A stretch of DNA of 41,063 nucleotides from positions 1 to 41,063 of the forward strand of contig NZ_QAJK01000119.1 of the NCBI RefSeq assembly GCF_003852515.1. The letters run 5' to 3'. Positions 24,203 through 35,323 of the stretch are shown here, in pieces. Numbering within the stretch: the stretch's first letter is position 1; every line of letters starts with the position of its first letter. The DNA is from Variovorax sp. KBW07. Lineage in GTDB: Bacteria; Pseudomonadota; Gammaproteobacteria; Burkholderiales; Burkholderiaceae_C. Below the pieces are notes generated by a model. It ran no database searches, was not told where the DNA came from, and saw only the letters and a list, made by a program, of their open reading frames with translations. Both the position numbers and the translations under genes were made by a program.

Positions 24203-24240
24203 AAAGCCTGCCGCTGCAGCGCGGCCTTTCGCGGGGTTTT
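24203..24240 (+). terminator. Probable terminator after rluB
   Basis: GCCGC (24210-24214) and GCGGC (24221-24225) pair around TGCAGC, with an A-rich run before the stem and CTTTCGCGGGGTTTT after it. The T run is displaced from the stem, so strength is uncertain. The remaining gap to ndk (24241-24355) contains a TAAAAT box (24266-24271) without a convincing -35 element. Confidence 0.45.
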
Positions 24241-24355
24241 CACCAACCCCGAGGGCTGCGCCGGTTAAAATCAGAGGCTTTGTCGACATGTGGCGCAACA
24301 AACTCGTTGCAGTTGTGACAAAACACTTCAAAATCAAAGCTCAGAAAGCATTTCA

Positions 24356-24781
24356 ATGGCTATCGAACGTACCCTTTCCATCATCAAGCCCGACGCCGTC
24401 GCAAAGAACGTCATCGGCAAGATCGTTTCCCGCTTCGAAGCTGCCGGCCTCAAGATCGTCGCCGCCAAGCTGGTGCACCTCTCGCGCAACGAAGCCGAGC
24501 AGTTCTATTCGGTCCACAAGGAACGTCCTTTCTTCAAGGACCTGGTCGAGTTCATGATCTCCGGCCCCGTGTTCGTGCAAGTGCTCGAAGGCGAAAACGC
24601 CATCGCCAAGAACCGCGACCTGATGGGCGCCACCGACCCCAAGAAGGCAGCCGCCGGTACCATCCGCGCCGACTTCGCCGACAGCATCGACGCCAACGCC
24701 GTGCACGGTTCGGACGCCGCTGAAACCGCAGCGAACGAAGTCGCGTTCTTCTTCGCCGGCCTCAACGTCTACGCACGCTGA
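24356..24781 (+). CDS. ndk: Nucleoside diphosphate kinase
   Basis: Ndk balances nucleoside triphosphate pools by moving the gamma phosphate between nucleotides through a phosphohistidine. The protein has the standard 141 residues, begins with [12 protein letters not shown] and carries the active-site H117 in [11 protein letters not shown]. The other family motif, [17 protein letters not shown], is intact. The start ATG at 24356 is chosen by homology; the open frame continues 22 codons upstream without similarity. It begins the ndk-rlmN-pilW-rodZ-ispG-hisS-yfgM-bamB-der run known from E. coli. Confidence 0.98.
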   Translation: MAIERTLSIIKPDAVAKNVIGKIVSRFEAAGLKIVAAKLVHLSRNEAEQFYSVHKERPFFKDLVEFMISGPVFVQVLEGENAIAKNRDLMGATDPKKAAAGTIRADFADSIDANAVHGSDAAETAANEVAFFFAGLNVYAR

Positions 24782-24802
24782 AGCCGTCTGCCGACTGATT
24801 TC

Positions 24803-25960
24803 ATGACCACGGCCAATCTGCTCGAATTCGATCTCGAGGGGCTGGCCGCGTTCTGCGAAAAACTCGGCGAGAAGAAATTCCGCGCCACGCAGCTGTTCCG
24901 CTGGATTCACCAGCGTGGCGCCAGCGACTTCACCCAGATGACCGATCTGGCCAAGTCGCTGCGCGAAAAACTCGCGACCACCGCGCGCGTCGAGGCCTTG
25001 CCGGTTCTCACGCAGCACGAATCCAAGGACGGCACGATCAAGTGGCTGTTCGACGTCGGTGACGGCAATGCCGTCGAAGCCGTATTCATTCCCGAAGACG
25101 ACCGTGGCACCTTGTGCGTGTCGTCTCAAGCCGGCTGTGCGGTCGGTTGCCGCTTTTGCTCCACGGGGCATCAGGGCTTCAGCCGCAATCTCAGCACGGG
25201 CGAAATCGTCGCCCAGCTGTGGTTTGCCGAACATTTCCTGCGCAAGCACCTGAAGCGCACCGAGCGCGTCATCTCCAACGTGGTGATGATGGGCATGGGC
25301 GAGCCGCTGCAGAACTACTCGGCGCTGGTGCCCGCATTGCGCACCATGCTCGACGACAACGCTTACGGGTTGTCGCGCCGCCGAGTCACCGTGTCGACCT
25401 CGGGCGTCGTGCCCATGATCGATCGGCTGGGCACCGATTGCGCGGTGGCCATGGCCGTCTCGCTGCACGCACCCAACGATGCACTGCGCGACGACCTCGT
25501 GCCGCTCAATCGCAAGTACCCGATTGCCGAACTGCTCGAGGCCTGCAAGCGCTACCTGGTGCACGCGCCGCGCGACTTCATCACCTTCGAGTACTGCATG
25601 CTCGACGGCGTGAACGACCAGCCCGAGCATGCGAAGCAGCTGATCGAGCTCGTGCGCACGCATGGCGTGTCGTGCAAGTTCAACCTGATTCCCTTCAACC
25701 CGTTTCCGGCCTCGGGCCTGCTGCGCTCGCCGCAACCGCGTGTTCTGGCATTCGCCAAGGCGCTGAGCGAAGCCGGCCTGGTGACGACCGTGCGCAAGAC
25801 GCGCGGCGACGACATCGATGCCGCCTGCGGGCAGCTCGCCGGCGACGTCAAGGACCGCACCCGCGCCGCCGAGCGCATGGCACAGCGCCGTGCGAGCAGC
25901 GAGCGCCCCATTGTTCTGCATCCGGTCCGCAAGACCTCTACCGTCTCCCAGGAGCACTGA
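24803..25960 (+). CDS. rlmN: Dual-specificity 23S rRNA/tRNA adenine-C2 methyltransferase RlmN
   Basis: RlmN is a radical-SAM enzyme that methylates C2 of A2503 in 23S rRNA and A37 in some tRNAs. The Fe-S motif CAVGCRFC gives ligands C112, C116 and C119, and the methyl-carrying cysteine is C342 in [21 protein letters not shown] and VSLHAPND are further signatures. The length of 385 residues is typical. Start ATG lies 21 bases after ndk with no strong ribosome binding site. The last 30 residues are a variable basic tail. Confidence 0.97.
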   Translation: MTTANLLEFDLEGLAAFCEKLGEKKFRATQLFRWIHQRGASDFTQMTDLAKSLREKLATTARVEALPVLTQHESKDGTIKWLFDVGDGNAVEAVFIPEDDRGTLCVSSQAGCAVGCRFCSTGHQGFSRNLSTGEIVAQLWFAEHFLRKHLKRTERVISNVVMMGMGEPLQNYSALVPALRTMLDDNAYGLSRRRVTVSTSGVVPMIDRLGTDCAVAMAVSLHAPNDALRDDLVPLNRKYPIAELLEACKRYLVHAPRDFITFEYCMLDGVNDQPEHAKQLIELVRTHGVSCKFNLIPFNPFPASGLLRSPQPRVLAFAKALSEAGLVTTVRKTRGDDIDAACGQLAGDVKDRTRAAERMAQRRASSERPIVLHPVRKTSTVSQEH

Positions 25961-25964
25961 AGCA

Positions 25965-26822
25965 ATGAGCATGGCCTTTTCGATGACGACCGCAAGCGCG
26001 CAGCGAATGCTGGCCGCGAGCCTTGCCGGCGTCGCCGTGGTGTTTTTGCTCGCCGGTTGCGTCAACACGCGCACCACCAGCACCAGCCTGGCCGATAGCA
26101 GCAACTCGGGCAGAGGGCCCGAAATGGTGACCGAGTCCGACGAGACCAACCGCCAGCGCCGTGCGCGCCTGCGCATGGAACTCGCCTCGGGCTATTTCGA
26201 GCAAGGCCAGACCACCATCGCGCTCGACGAGATCAAGCAGGCGCTGGTGGCCGACCCGAACTACGCCGACGCCTACAACCTGCGCGGCCTGGTCTACATG
26301 CGGCTCGACGACCCCGGCATGGCCGAGGACAGTTTCCGCCGCGCCGTGGCCATCAACCCGCGTGACGCCAACACCCGCCACAACTACGGCTGGCTGCTGT
26401 GCCAGCAGAACCGTTATGGCGACGCTGCGCAGCAGTTCGCCGAGGCGCTTGCCATTCCCAGCTACACCGACCGCGCCAAGACGTTGATGACGCAGGGCGT
26501 GTGCGAGCTCAAGGCCGGCCTGCGCCCGCAAGCGGAGCGCAGCCTGATGCAGGCCTACGAGATCGATGCCGGCAACCCGGTGGTCGGCTTCAACCTGGCC
26601 TCGGTGCTGGCGCAGCGCGAAGAATGGTCGCGCGCGCAGTTCTACATCCGCCGCGTCAACAACAGCCCCTCGGCCAGTGCGGAGACGCTCTGGCTCGGCA
26701 TCAAGATCGAACGGAAGCTCAACAACCGCGAGGCCGTCGCGCAGTTGGGAGGCCAACTTCAGCGACGTTTCCCCCAGTCGCGGGAGGCATCAGCGTACGA
26801 GCGCGGGAATTTCAATGACTGA
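25965..26822 (+). CDS. pilW: Type IV pilus biogenesis/stability lipoprotein PilW (PilF)
   Basis: This tetratricopeptide lipoprotein serves as the pilotin that helps the PilQ secretin reach and assemble in the outer membrane. A signal peptide ends in lipobox LLAGC with C32. At least four TPR-like helix pairs follow (LASGYFEQGQTTIALDEIKQAL, DAYNLRGLVYMRLDDPGMAED and others). The total is 285 residues. I choose the ATG at 25965, preceded by AGGAG and 4 bases after rlmN, over an upstream in-frame start because it begins the signal peptide. It overlaps rodZ by 8 bases. Its place between rlmN and rodZ is conserved in many proteobacteria. Confidence 0.92.
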   Translation: MSMAFSMTTASAQRMLAASLAGVAVVFLLAGCVNTRTTSTSLADSSNSGRGPEMVTESDETNRQRRARLRMELASGYFEQGQTTIALDEIKQALVADPNYADAYNLRGLVYMRLDDPGMAEDSFRRAVAINPRDANTRHNYGWLLCQQNRYGDAAQQFAEALAIPSYTDRAKTLMTQGVCELKAGLRPQAERSLMQAYEIDAGNPVVGFNLASVLAQREEWSRAQFYIRRVNNSPSASAETLWLGIKIERKLNNREAVAQLGGQLQRRFPQSREASAYERGNFND

Positions 26823-27782
26823 TCGGGTTTCGGAGTTCGGCACTTCCGCGGCGCAGCCGCTCGAGGAAGGCGACATCACGCAAAAGACGGCTGGCGACAT
26901 GCTTCGCGAGGCCCGCGAGGCCCACGGCCTGCACATCGAGATGGTGGCGGCGGCGCTGAAGGTGCCGCCGCAAAAGCTCATGGCGCTCGAGGCGGACGAC
27001 ATCGCCTCGCTGCCCGATCCGGTTTTTGCCCGCGCGCTGGCCAGCAGCGTCTGTCGCGCACTGCGCATCGATCCCGCGCCGGTGTTGGCGAAGCTGCCCA
27101 GCACGCAGAAGGTGTCTTTGGCCGTGGCCGATCGCACCATCAAGACGAACATCAGCTCGGGCACGCCGCGCTGGAACAACAACGGCCGTGCCAGCGGGCT
27201 GCCATCGCGCGCGCTGCTGACGGTCGTGGTGCTGCTGCTGGTCGGCGCGGGTGCGCTGTTCTGGCTGCCCCAGTCGGTCTTCGACCAGATCGGTGCTTCT
27301 GTTTCGCGCCTCACCGCGCGCAGCGAGGCGGAGCCGGCTCCGGCTACCGATCCAGCTGCTGCGAATGGCCAGCCTTCGGGCGCAACGGGCGTGGTTGCGG
27401 AAACCGTTCCCGCGCAAGCCGTGGCGCCGAGCGGACCCGTCGCTGGCAATGCAACCGTGGCCAGTGCCGGTTCGGCCGTTGCCCCCGCACCCGTGGTCGC
27501 CGCCACTACTGCTGCCGTACCTGCGGCCGCTGCCGAAAGCAGCAGCCAGCAACTCGTTTTTGTCGCACGCGAAGAGTGCTGGATCACCGTGACCGAAGCC
27601 GGTGGCAAGCAGTTGCTGCGCCGCAGCCTGAAGGCCGGCGAAACCGTCGGGCTGTCGGGTGCGCTGCCGCTGTCCGTCGTGGTCGGGCGTGCTTCGGCCG
27701 TCGATGTGCAGGTGCGCGGAAAAGCCTACGATCTGAAGCCTGTCACCCGTGGTGGTGGCGTGGCCCGCTTCGAGGTGACATC

Positions 27783-27786
<4 letters not shown>
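26815..27786 (+). CDS. rodZ: RodZ-like cytoskeletal membrane protein
   Basis: RodZ links MreB filaments to the cell-wall elongation machinery. The order of parts fits: an N-terminal Cro/CI-type helix-turn-helix domain (about 24-95, [19 protein letters not shown]), a cytoplasmic linker, one membrane helix at about 133-152, an Ala/Pro/Val-rich periplasmic spacer (about 165-245), and a C-terminal DUF4115 beta domain (about 248-320, [18 protein letters not shown]). The 323-residue length matches. The start overlaps the pilW stop by 8 bases and the stop overlaps the ispG start (GTGA), so translation of all three is probably linked. Confidence 0.9.
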
Positions 27787-29069
<1,283 letters not shown>

Positions 29070-29086
29070 CACCTCCGGCAGGATCC

Positions 29087-30397
29087 ATGGCTGAAAAATT
29101 GAATGCCGTCAAAGGCATGAACGACATATTGCCGCCCGAATCGGCGCGCTGGGAGTGGCTCGAGGCCACCGTGCGCGACCTGATGGGGCGCTATGCGTAC
29201 CGCAACGTCCGCACGCCGATCCTGGAGCACACGGCGCTGTTCGTGCGCGGCATCGGCGAAGTGACGGACATCGTCGAGAAGGAGATGTACTCCTTTCATG
29301 ACCGCTCCGACAAGTATGGCGACAACGATCACCTGACGCTGCGGCCCGAGAACACTGCTGGCTTGGTGCGCGCGGTGATCGAGCACAACATGCTTTACGA
29401 CGGGGGCAAACGCCTCTGGTACATCGGTCCGATGTTCCGGCGAGAGAAGCCCCAGCGGGGGCGCTTCCGCCAGTTCCACCAGATCGGCGCCGAGGCGCTC
29501 GGCTTTGCCGGCCCCGATGTCGATGCCGAGTTGATCCTGCTTGCCAACGCGCTCTGGAAGCGCATCGGCTTGACCGACGTCCGCCTCGAACTCAACAGCC
29601 TGGGTCAACCGGCCGAGCGGGCGCAACACCGCGCCCAGCTCATTGCGCACTTCGAGAAACACGCCGACAAGCTCGACGACGACGGCAAGCGCCGCCTGCA
29701 CAGCAATCCGCTGCGCATCCTCGACACCAAGAATCCGGCGATGAAGGAAGTCGTCGAATCGGCGCCGAAGCTGATCGACTTTCTCGGCGCCGAATCGCTT
29801 GCGCACTTCGACGGCCTCAAGGCCATCCTCGATGCCAACGGCGTGGCCTACACCATCAATCCGCGGCTGGTGCGTGGGCTCGATTACTACAACCTCAGTG
29901 TGTTCGAGTTCGTGACGGATCGCCTTGGTTCTCAAGGCACCGTGTGCGCAGGTGGCCGCTATGACGACCTGATCGTGCAGATCGGCGGCAAGCCTGCTCC
30001 CGCCGTGGGCTGGGCCATGGGTGTGGAGCGTGTGCTCGACCTGATGAAAGAGCAGGGCACCCACATTCCCTTGCCCGTGCCCGACGTCTATGCGGTCGTA
30101 CCCGATGCCGCCGCCATGCCCGTGGTGCTGCGCACGCTGCAGCAGTTGCGCGAGGCTGGCGTTCGCGTGCAGATGCATGCAGCCACGGTCGACGGCCTTG
30201 GCAGCTTCAAGTCGCAGTTCAAGCGGGCCGACAACAGCGGCGCCACCTACGCCCTCATCTTCGGTGCCGATGAACTTGCGCGCGGCGAAGTGACTCTCAA
30301 GGCGCTGCGCGACGGAAGTGGCGCGCAAACTTCCCGAACGCTTGCTGAAGTGGCCACCTGGGCCACCACCCTACAATCGCCGGCTCCCAACATCTGA
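29087..30397 (+). CDS. hisS: Histidyl-tRNA synthetase
   Basis: HisS is the class II synthetase that charges tRNA-His. Visible motifs include motif 2 ([21 protein letters not shown]), the histidine-binding segments [13 protein letters not shown] and [13 protein letters not shown], and CAGGRYDDL; the C-terminal anticodon-binding domain follows residue 330. The 436-residue length is usual. Start ATG lies 17 bases after ispG. The last codons overlap a TACAAT box that may drive the next gene. Confidence 0.98.
   Translation: MAEKLNAVKGMNDILPPESARWEWLEATVRDLMGRYAYRNVRTPILEHTALFVRGIGEVTDIVEKEMYSFHDRSDKYGDNDHLTLRPENTAGLVRAVIEHNMLYDGGKRLWYIGPMFRREKPQRGRFRQFHQIGAEALGFAGPDVDAELILLANALWKRIGLTDVRLELNSLGQPAERAQHRAQLIAHFEKHADKLDDDGKRRLHSNPLRILDTKNPAMKEVVESAPKLIDFLGAESLAHFDGLKAILDANGVAYTINPRLVRGLDYYNLSVFEFVTDRLGSQGTVCAGGRYDDLIVQIGGKPAPAVGWAMGVERVLDLMKEQGTHIPLPVPDVYAVVPDAAAMPVVLRTLQQLREAGVRVQMHAATVDGLGSFKSQFKRADNSGATYALIFGADELARGEVTLKALRDGSGAQTSRTLAEVATWATTLQSPAPNI
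30372..30377 (+). promoter_or_regulatory. -10-like box TACAAT before the YfgM-like gene
   Basis: TACAATCGCC lies inside the last codons of hisS, with 26 bases between the box and the ATG at 30404. No -35 box is recognisable. Similar boxes at nearly the same distance precede hflK and hisZ. Confidence 0.35.
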
Positions 30398-30403
30398 CAG
30401 CGC

Positions 30404-31096
30404 ATGGCAACCCATCTCGACCTCGAAGAACAGGAACAGCTCGACCAGCTCAAGCATTTCTGGAATACCTACGGCACCCTGATCACCTGGGTCGTGCTGC
30501 TTGCCGCCGGCGCCTTCGTGGCCTGGAACGGCTGGCAATACTTCCAGCGCAACAAGGCTGCTCAAGCCGCGGCGCTCTACGACGAGGTCGAGCGCAGCAC
30601 GCAGTCCGGCGACGTCGAGCGCATCCAGCGCGTGCTGGGCGACATGAAGGAGCGCTTTGCCGGCACCACCTACGCGCAACAGGCTGGCCTGCTGGTCGCC
30701 AAGACGTTGTACGAAAAGGGCAAGGTCGAAGAATCGCGCGCAGCGCTGGGCTGGGTGGCGCAGAGCGCCATCGACCCGGGCTACCAGGCCATTGCCAAGC
30801 TGCGTCTCGCCGCCGAGCTGCTCGACAGCAAGTCGTACGACGAAGCCTTGAAGCAACTCGACGGCAAGGTGCCCAAGGAATTCGAACCGCTGGTGGCCGA
30901 TCGCAAGGGCGACATCTACCTGGCACAAGGCAAGCGCGACGAAGCCCAGGCCGAGTACCGCAAGGCCTGGACCGGCCTTGGCGCCACTTCCGACTATCGC
31001 CGCCTGATCGAGATCAAGCTCAACGCGGTCGGCGTCGACCCGAAGAGCCTGGCCCCCGTCGTCACCGTCACTCCCGCAGCCCCCAAAACTCCCTGA
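30404..31096 (+). CDS. YfgM-like tetratricopeptide protein (SecYEG ancillary subunit)
   Basis: This 230-residue membrane protein resembles YfgM, which in E. coli associates with the SecYEG translocon and periplasmic chaperones. It has a short cytoplasmic N-terminus (HLDLEEQEQLDQLKHFW), one membrane helix (about 25-47, including WVVLLAAGAFVAW), and a periplasmic domain of TPR-like helices (FAGTTYAQQAGLLVAKTLYEKGK and others). The gene lies between hisS and bamB, exactly as in E. coli, which supports the call. Start ATG is 6 bases past the hisS stop codon. Confidence 0.9.
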   Translation: MATHLDLEEQEQLDQLKHFWNTYGTLITWVVLLAAGAFVAWNGWQYFQRNKAAQAAALYDEVERSTQSGDVERIQRVLGDMKERFAGTTYAQQAGLLVAKTLYEKGKVEESRAALGWVAQSAIDPGYQAIAKLRLAAELLDSKSYDEALKQLDGKVPKEFEPLVADRKGDIYLAQGKRDEAQAEYRKAWTGLGATSDYRRLIEIKLNAVGVDPKSLAPVVTVTPAAPKTP

Positions 31097-31103
31097 CCGC
31101 ATC

Positions 31104-32246
31104 ATGAATTTCAAGCGTCTCATGCCTGAATCCACCGCCCTGCGTGCGGGATCAGCTATTGTTTTGGTAGCGCTCCTGGCTGCCTGCTCGGGCACCAGCA
31201 AGCCGAAGCCGGCCGAGCTTCCCGCCAACCCGTCCCTGATCGGGGTGCGCCAGGCCTGGACGGTGAAGATTCCCTCGGTCAGCTTCCCGCTCACCACCGA
31301 CGTCAGCGGCGACACGGTGACCGTGGCAGGCAGCGACGGCACCGTGGTCGCCATCGACGCTCGCGCCGGTCGTGAAACCTGGCGCGCCAGCGTCGGCGCC
31401 ACGCTGGCTGCCGGTGTCGGCAGCGACGGCTCGATGGCCGCGGTGGTCACCACCAACAACGAACTGGTCGCCATCGAAGGCGGCAAGGTCCTGTGGAAGC
31501 AGAAGCTGTCGGCCCAGGCCTTCACCGCACCTCTGGTCGCTGGCCGCCGCGTGTTCGTGCAGACCGCCGACCGCAGCATCAGCGCCTGGGACGGCCAAAG
31601 CGGCCGCCGCCTCTGGATCCAGCAGCGCCCCGGTGAAAATCTCGTGCTGCGCAAGTCGGGCGTGCTGATCGCCGTGGGCGACACGCTGGTGGCCGGCATC
31701 GGCGGCCGCCTAGTGGGCATCAACCCGGGCAACGGCACCTCGCGCTGGGAATCGCCCATCGCGGCACCGCGCGGCACCAACGACGTGGAGCGCCTGGTCG
31801 ACCTGACCGGCAGCGTGAGCCGCGTCGGTGACTCGGTCTGCGCGCGGGCGTACTACGCCAACGTCGGCTGTGTCGAAACCCAGCGCGGTACGCTGGTGTG
31901 GAGCAAGCCGGCCGTGGGCGCCGATGGCGTCAGCGGCAACGAGAGCTTCGTCTACGGCACCGAGACCGATGGCAGCGTCGTGGCTTGGCGCCGTGCCGAT
32001 GGCGAGCGCGCCTGGGCATCGACCCGCTTCAAGAACCGCGAACTGACCGCGCCGCTGGCGGTGGGCCGCTCGCTCGTCATTGGCGAGGACACCGGTTCCC
32101 TGCATTTCGTTTCTCGCGAAGACGGCGCGCTGCTCAATCGCGTCACGCCCGATGGCTCGGCCATCACCGTCGCGCCGGTCATGGCCGGCAACACGGTCGT
32201 GGTCGTGACTGCCAAGGGTGGCGTGTTTGGCTATCGCCCTGAATAA
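31104..32246 (+). CDS. bamB: Outer-membrane assembly lipoprotein BamB
   Basis: BamB is the beta-propeller lipoprotein of the BAM complex. The signal peptide ends in lipobox LLAAC with C28. The mature protein is built of repeated blades with the quinoprotein-like motif pattern, such as GTVVAIDARAGRETWRASVG, SAWDGQSGRRLWIQ and GSVVAWRRADGERAW. The 380-residue length matches family members. It follows the YfgM-like gene by 7 bases. With bamD at 19352-20158, two BAM lipoproteins are encoded in this window but in different operons. Confidence 0.96.
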   Translation: MNFKRLMPESTALRAGSAIVLVALLAACSGTSKPKPAELPANPSLIGVRQAWTVKIPSVSFPLTTDVSGDTVTVAGSDGTVVAIDARAGRETWRASVGATLAAGVGSDGSMAAVVTTNNELVAIEGGKVLWKQKLSAQAFTAPLVAGRRVFVQTADRSISAWDGQSGRRLWIQQRPGENLVLRKSGVLIAVGDTLVAGIGGRLVGINPGNGTSRWESPIAAPRGTNDVERLVDLTGSVSRVGDSVCARAYYANVGCVETQRGTLVWSKPAVGADGVSGNESFVYGTETDGSVVAWRRADGERAWASTRFKNRELTAPLAVGRSLVIGEDTGSLHFVSREDGALLNRVTPDGSAITVAPVMAGNTVVVVTAKGGVFGYRPE

Positions 32247-32277
32247 TTTCTTCTTTTCCCACTCTCAAGGCCCGACC

Positions 32278-32310
32278 ATGAAAACCGCGCCATCGAAAGG
32301 CCGGCCATGA
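32278..32310 (+). CDS. 10-codon leader peptide overlapping the der start
   Basis: A short frame begins with ATG at 32278 and reads [10 protein letters not shown] before TGA at 32308-32310. Its stop overlaps the der start codon as ATGA. AAGG lies 7 bases before this ATG and another AAGG 6 bases before the der ATG, and the two initiation regions look like a duplicated copy of each other (AAGGCCCGACCATGAA and AAGGCCGGCCATGAA). It may couple translation to der, or may simply be a decayed duplicate of the start region. Translation is not proven. Confidence 0.4.
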   Translation: MKTAPSKGRP

Positions 32311-33650
32311 AGCCGGTCGTGGCCCTGGTCGGCCGTCCCAACGTCGGCAAGTCGACGCTGTTCAACCGCCTGACCCAGACGCGCGACGCCATCGTCGCCG
32401 ACTTCGCCGGACTCACGCGCGACCGCCATTACGGCAATGGCCGCCTGGGCAAACACGAGTTCATCGTGATCGACACCGGCGGCTTCGAGCCTGATGCCGG
32501 CAGCGGCATCTACAAGGAAATGGCCAAGCAGACGCGGCAGGCCGTGGCCGAGGCCGATGTGGTGATCTTCGTGGTCGATGCCCGCGAAGGCCTCTCGGCG
32601 CAAGACCACGACATTGCCAACGAACTGCGCCGGCTGGGCAAGCCCTGCGTGCTGGCGGCCAACAAGGCCGAGGGCATGCACGACGGCACCAAGCTGGTGG
32701 ATTTCTACGAGCTTGGTTTCGGCGATGTGCATGGCGTGTCCGCCGCGCACGGGCAGGGCATGCGCGATCTGGTCGAGTTGGCACTGGCGCCCCTGAACCT
32801 GCCCGATCCCGACGACGAGGCGGACGAGGACGACGTCAACAAGCCGATCAAGCTGGCGGTGGCGGGGCGGCCCAACGTGGGCAAGTCGACGCTCATCAAT
32901 ACCTGGCTCGGCGAAGAGCGCCTGGTGGCCTTCGACATGCCCGGGACGACGCGCGATGCGATCTCGGTGCCTTTCGAGCGCAACGGCCAGCGCTTCGAGC
33001 TGATCGACACCGCCGGCCTGCGCCGCAAGGGCAAGGTCTTCGAGGCGATCGAGAAGTTCTCGGTGGTCAAGACACTGCAGGCCATCGAATCGGCGAACGT
33101 TGTGCTGCTGCTGCTCGACGCCACGCAGGGCGTGACCGACCAGGACGCCCACATTGCGGGCTACATCCTCGAAAGCGGCCGCGCGGTGGTGATCGCCATC
33201 AACAAGTGGGACGCGGTCGACAGCTATCAGCGCGAGCAGATCCAGCGGCAGATCGAAACCCGGCTGCCTTTCCTGAAATTCGCGGCGCTGCATTTCATCT
33301 CGGCCATCAAGCGCCAGGGCCTTGGCCCGGTGTGGCAGGCCATTGCGCAGGCCCACAAGTCGGCCACGCGCAAGATGTCGACTCCGGTGCTGACCCGCTT
33401 GCTGCTGGAGGCGGTGCAATTCCAGGCGCCCAAGCGCGGAGGCATGTTCCGTCCCAAGCTGCGCTATGCGCACCAGGGTGGCATGAATCCCCCAGTGATC
33501 ATCATCCACGGCAATTCGCTGGAGCACGTGACAGAGGCGTACAAGCGCTTTCTGGAAGGCCGTTTCCGCAAGGAGTTCGACCTGGTCGGAACGCCCCTGC
33601 GAATCCAGTTCAAGAGCTCCTCCAACCCGTTTGTCGACAAGGACGACTGA
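32307..33650 (+). CDS. der: Ribosome-assembly GTPase Der (EngA)
   Basis: Der is the double-GTPase needed for assembly of the 50S ribosomal subunit. The first G domain has GRPNVGKST at 9-17, DTGGFE and NKAE; the second has GRPNVGKST at about 188-196, [10 protein letters not shown] and NKWD; a KH-like domain forms the C-terminus (PPVIIIHGN...). The length of 447 residues is normal. The start ATG at 32307 is preceded by AAGG. A 10-codon frame overlaps this start (separate entry). A terminator-like hairpin follows the gene. Confidence 0.98.
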   Translation: MKPVVALVGRPNVGKSTLFNRLTQTRDAIVADFAGLTRDRHYGNGRLGKHEFIVIDTGGFEPDAGSGIYKEMAKQTRQAVAEADVVIFVVDAREGLSAQDHDIANELRRLGKPCVLAANKAEGMHDGTKLVDFYELGFGDVHGVSAAHGQGMRDLVELALAPLNLPDPDDEADEDDVNKPIKLAVAGRPNVGKSTLINTWLGEERLVAFDMPGTTRDAISVPFERNGQRFELIDTAGLRRKGKVFEAIEKFSVVKTLQAIESANVVLLLLDATQGVTDQDAHIAGYILESGRAVVIAINKWDAVDSYQREQIQRQIETRLPFLKFAALHFISAIKRQGLGPVWQAIAQAHKSATRKMSTPVLTRLLLEAVQFQAPKRGGMFRPKLRYAHQGGMNPPVIIIHGNSLEHVTEAYKRFLEGRFRKEFDLVGTPLRIQFKSSSNPFVDKDD

Positions 33651-33689
33651 GCGGGGCTTGGCCGCCGATGGCGGCCGATGAGTTGCAGC

Positions 33690-33711
33690 AAGACCGGAAG
33701 TTCCGTCTTTT
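33690..33711 (+). terminator. Rho-independent terminator after der
   Basis: AAGAC-C-GG (33690-33697) pairs with CCGTCTT (33703-33709), with one bulged C and an AAGTT loop, and is followed by a short T run. It lies 40 bases past der and separates it from hfq. Confidence 0.55.
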
Positions 33712-33731
33712 GAGAACCGTTATTTTCTCAA
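33710..33731. promoter_or_regulatory. Inverted repeat TTGAGAA-N8-TTCTCAA upstream of hfq
   Basis: The perfect 7-base arms are at 33710-33716 and 33725-33731. The repeat lies about 85 bases before the hfq GTG and may be an operator. The rest of the gap (33732-33815) has TTGACC (33737) and TTGCTG (33747) as possible -35 boxes but no clear -10 box. Confidence 0.4.
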
Positions 33732-33815
33732 GGCTTTTGACCCCGATTGCTGCAGCGCAGAAACCCTGTGTTAAGGTCATCTCTCCAACAACTACTCTTG
33801 AACACGGAGAATATC

Positions 33816-34061
33816 GTGAGCAATAAAGGGCAACTTCTGCAAGATCCGTTTCTGAACACCTTGCGTCGTGAGCATGTGCCGGTTTCCATTTATTTGGTGA
33901 ACGGCATCAAGCTGCAGGGCCAGATCGAGTCTTTTGACCAATACGTCGTATTGCTCCGCAATACAGTGACGCAAATGGTCTACAAGCACGCCATTTCCAC
34001 CATCGTGCCGGGTCGTGCCGTCAACTTCTCGGCTGCCGAGAACGACGACGCCGCAGCCTGA
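33816..34061 (+). CDS. hfq: RNA chaperone Hfq
   Basis: Hfq is the Sm-like hexameric chaperone that pairs small RNAs with mRNAs. The protein of 81 residues contains Sm1 (about 12-50: [32 protein letters not shown]) and Sm2 with YKHAIST; the proximal-face residues Q8, F42 and the K-H pair of the YKHAIST motif are present. The C-terminal tail is short (about 12 residues, acidic) compared with the 102-residue E. coli protein, which is common in betaproteobacteria. The start is a GTG at 33816 after the good ribosome binding site CGGAGA; the frame upstream of it has no similarity. A strong terminator follows. Confidence 0.97.
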   Translation: MSNKGQLLQDPFLNTLRREHVPVSIYLVNGIKLQGQIESFDQYVVLLRNTVTQMVYKHAISTIVPGRAVNFSAAENDDAAA

Positions 34062-34069
34062 TCGCGCGG

Positions 34070-34097
34070 AGCGCGGCAGCTTGCTGCCGCGCTTTTT
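34070..34097 (+). terminator. Strong rho-independent terminator of hfq
   Basis: AGCGCGGCAG (34070-34079) and CTGCCGCGCT (34084-34093) form a perfect 10-bp GC-rich stem with loop CTTG, followed by TTTT. It lies 8 bases past the hfq stop codon and only 18 bases before the hflX start codon. Confidence 0.9.
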
Positions 34098-34115
34098 CCC
34101 TATTCCGATCCCCGC

Positions 34116-35285
<1,170 letters not shown>

Positions 35286-35290
35286 TTGGG

Positions 35291-35296
35291 CACAAT
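35291..35296 (+). promoter_or_regulatory. -10-like box CACAAT before hflK
   Basis: CACAATCCCG lies between hflX and hflK, 27 bases before the ATG at 35324. No good -35 box: TTGCAC at 35265 is 20 bases away. It resembles the boxes ahead of hisZ and the YfgM-like gene. Confidence 0.35.
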
Positions 35297-35323
35297 CCCG
35301 CCACTGACAAGAGAACGAAGCGA

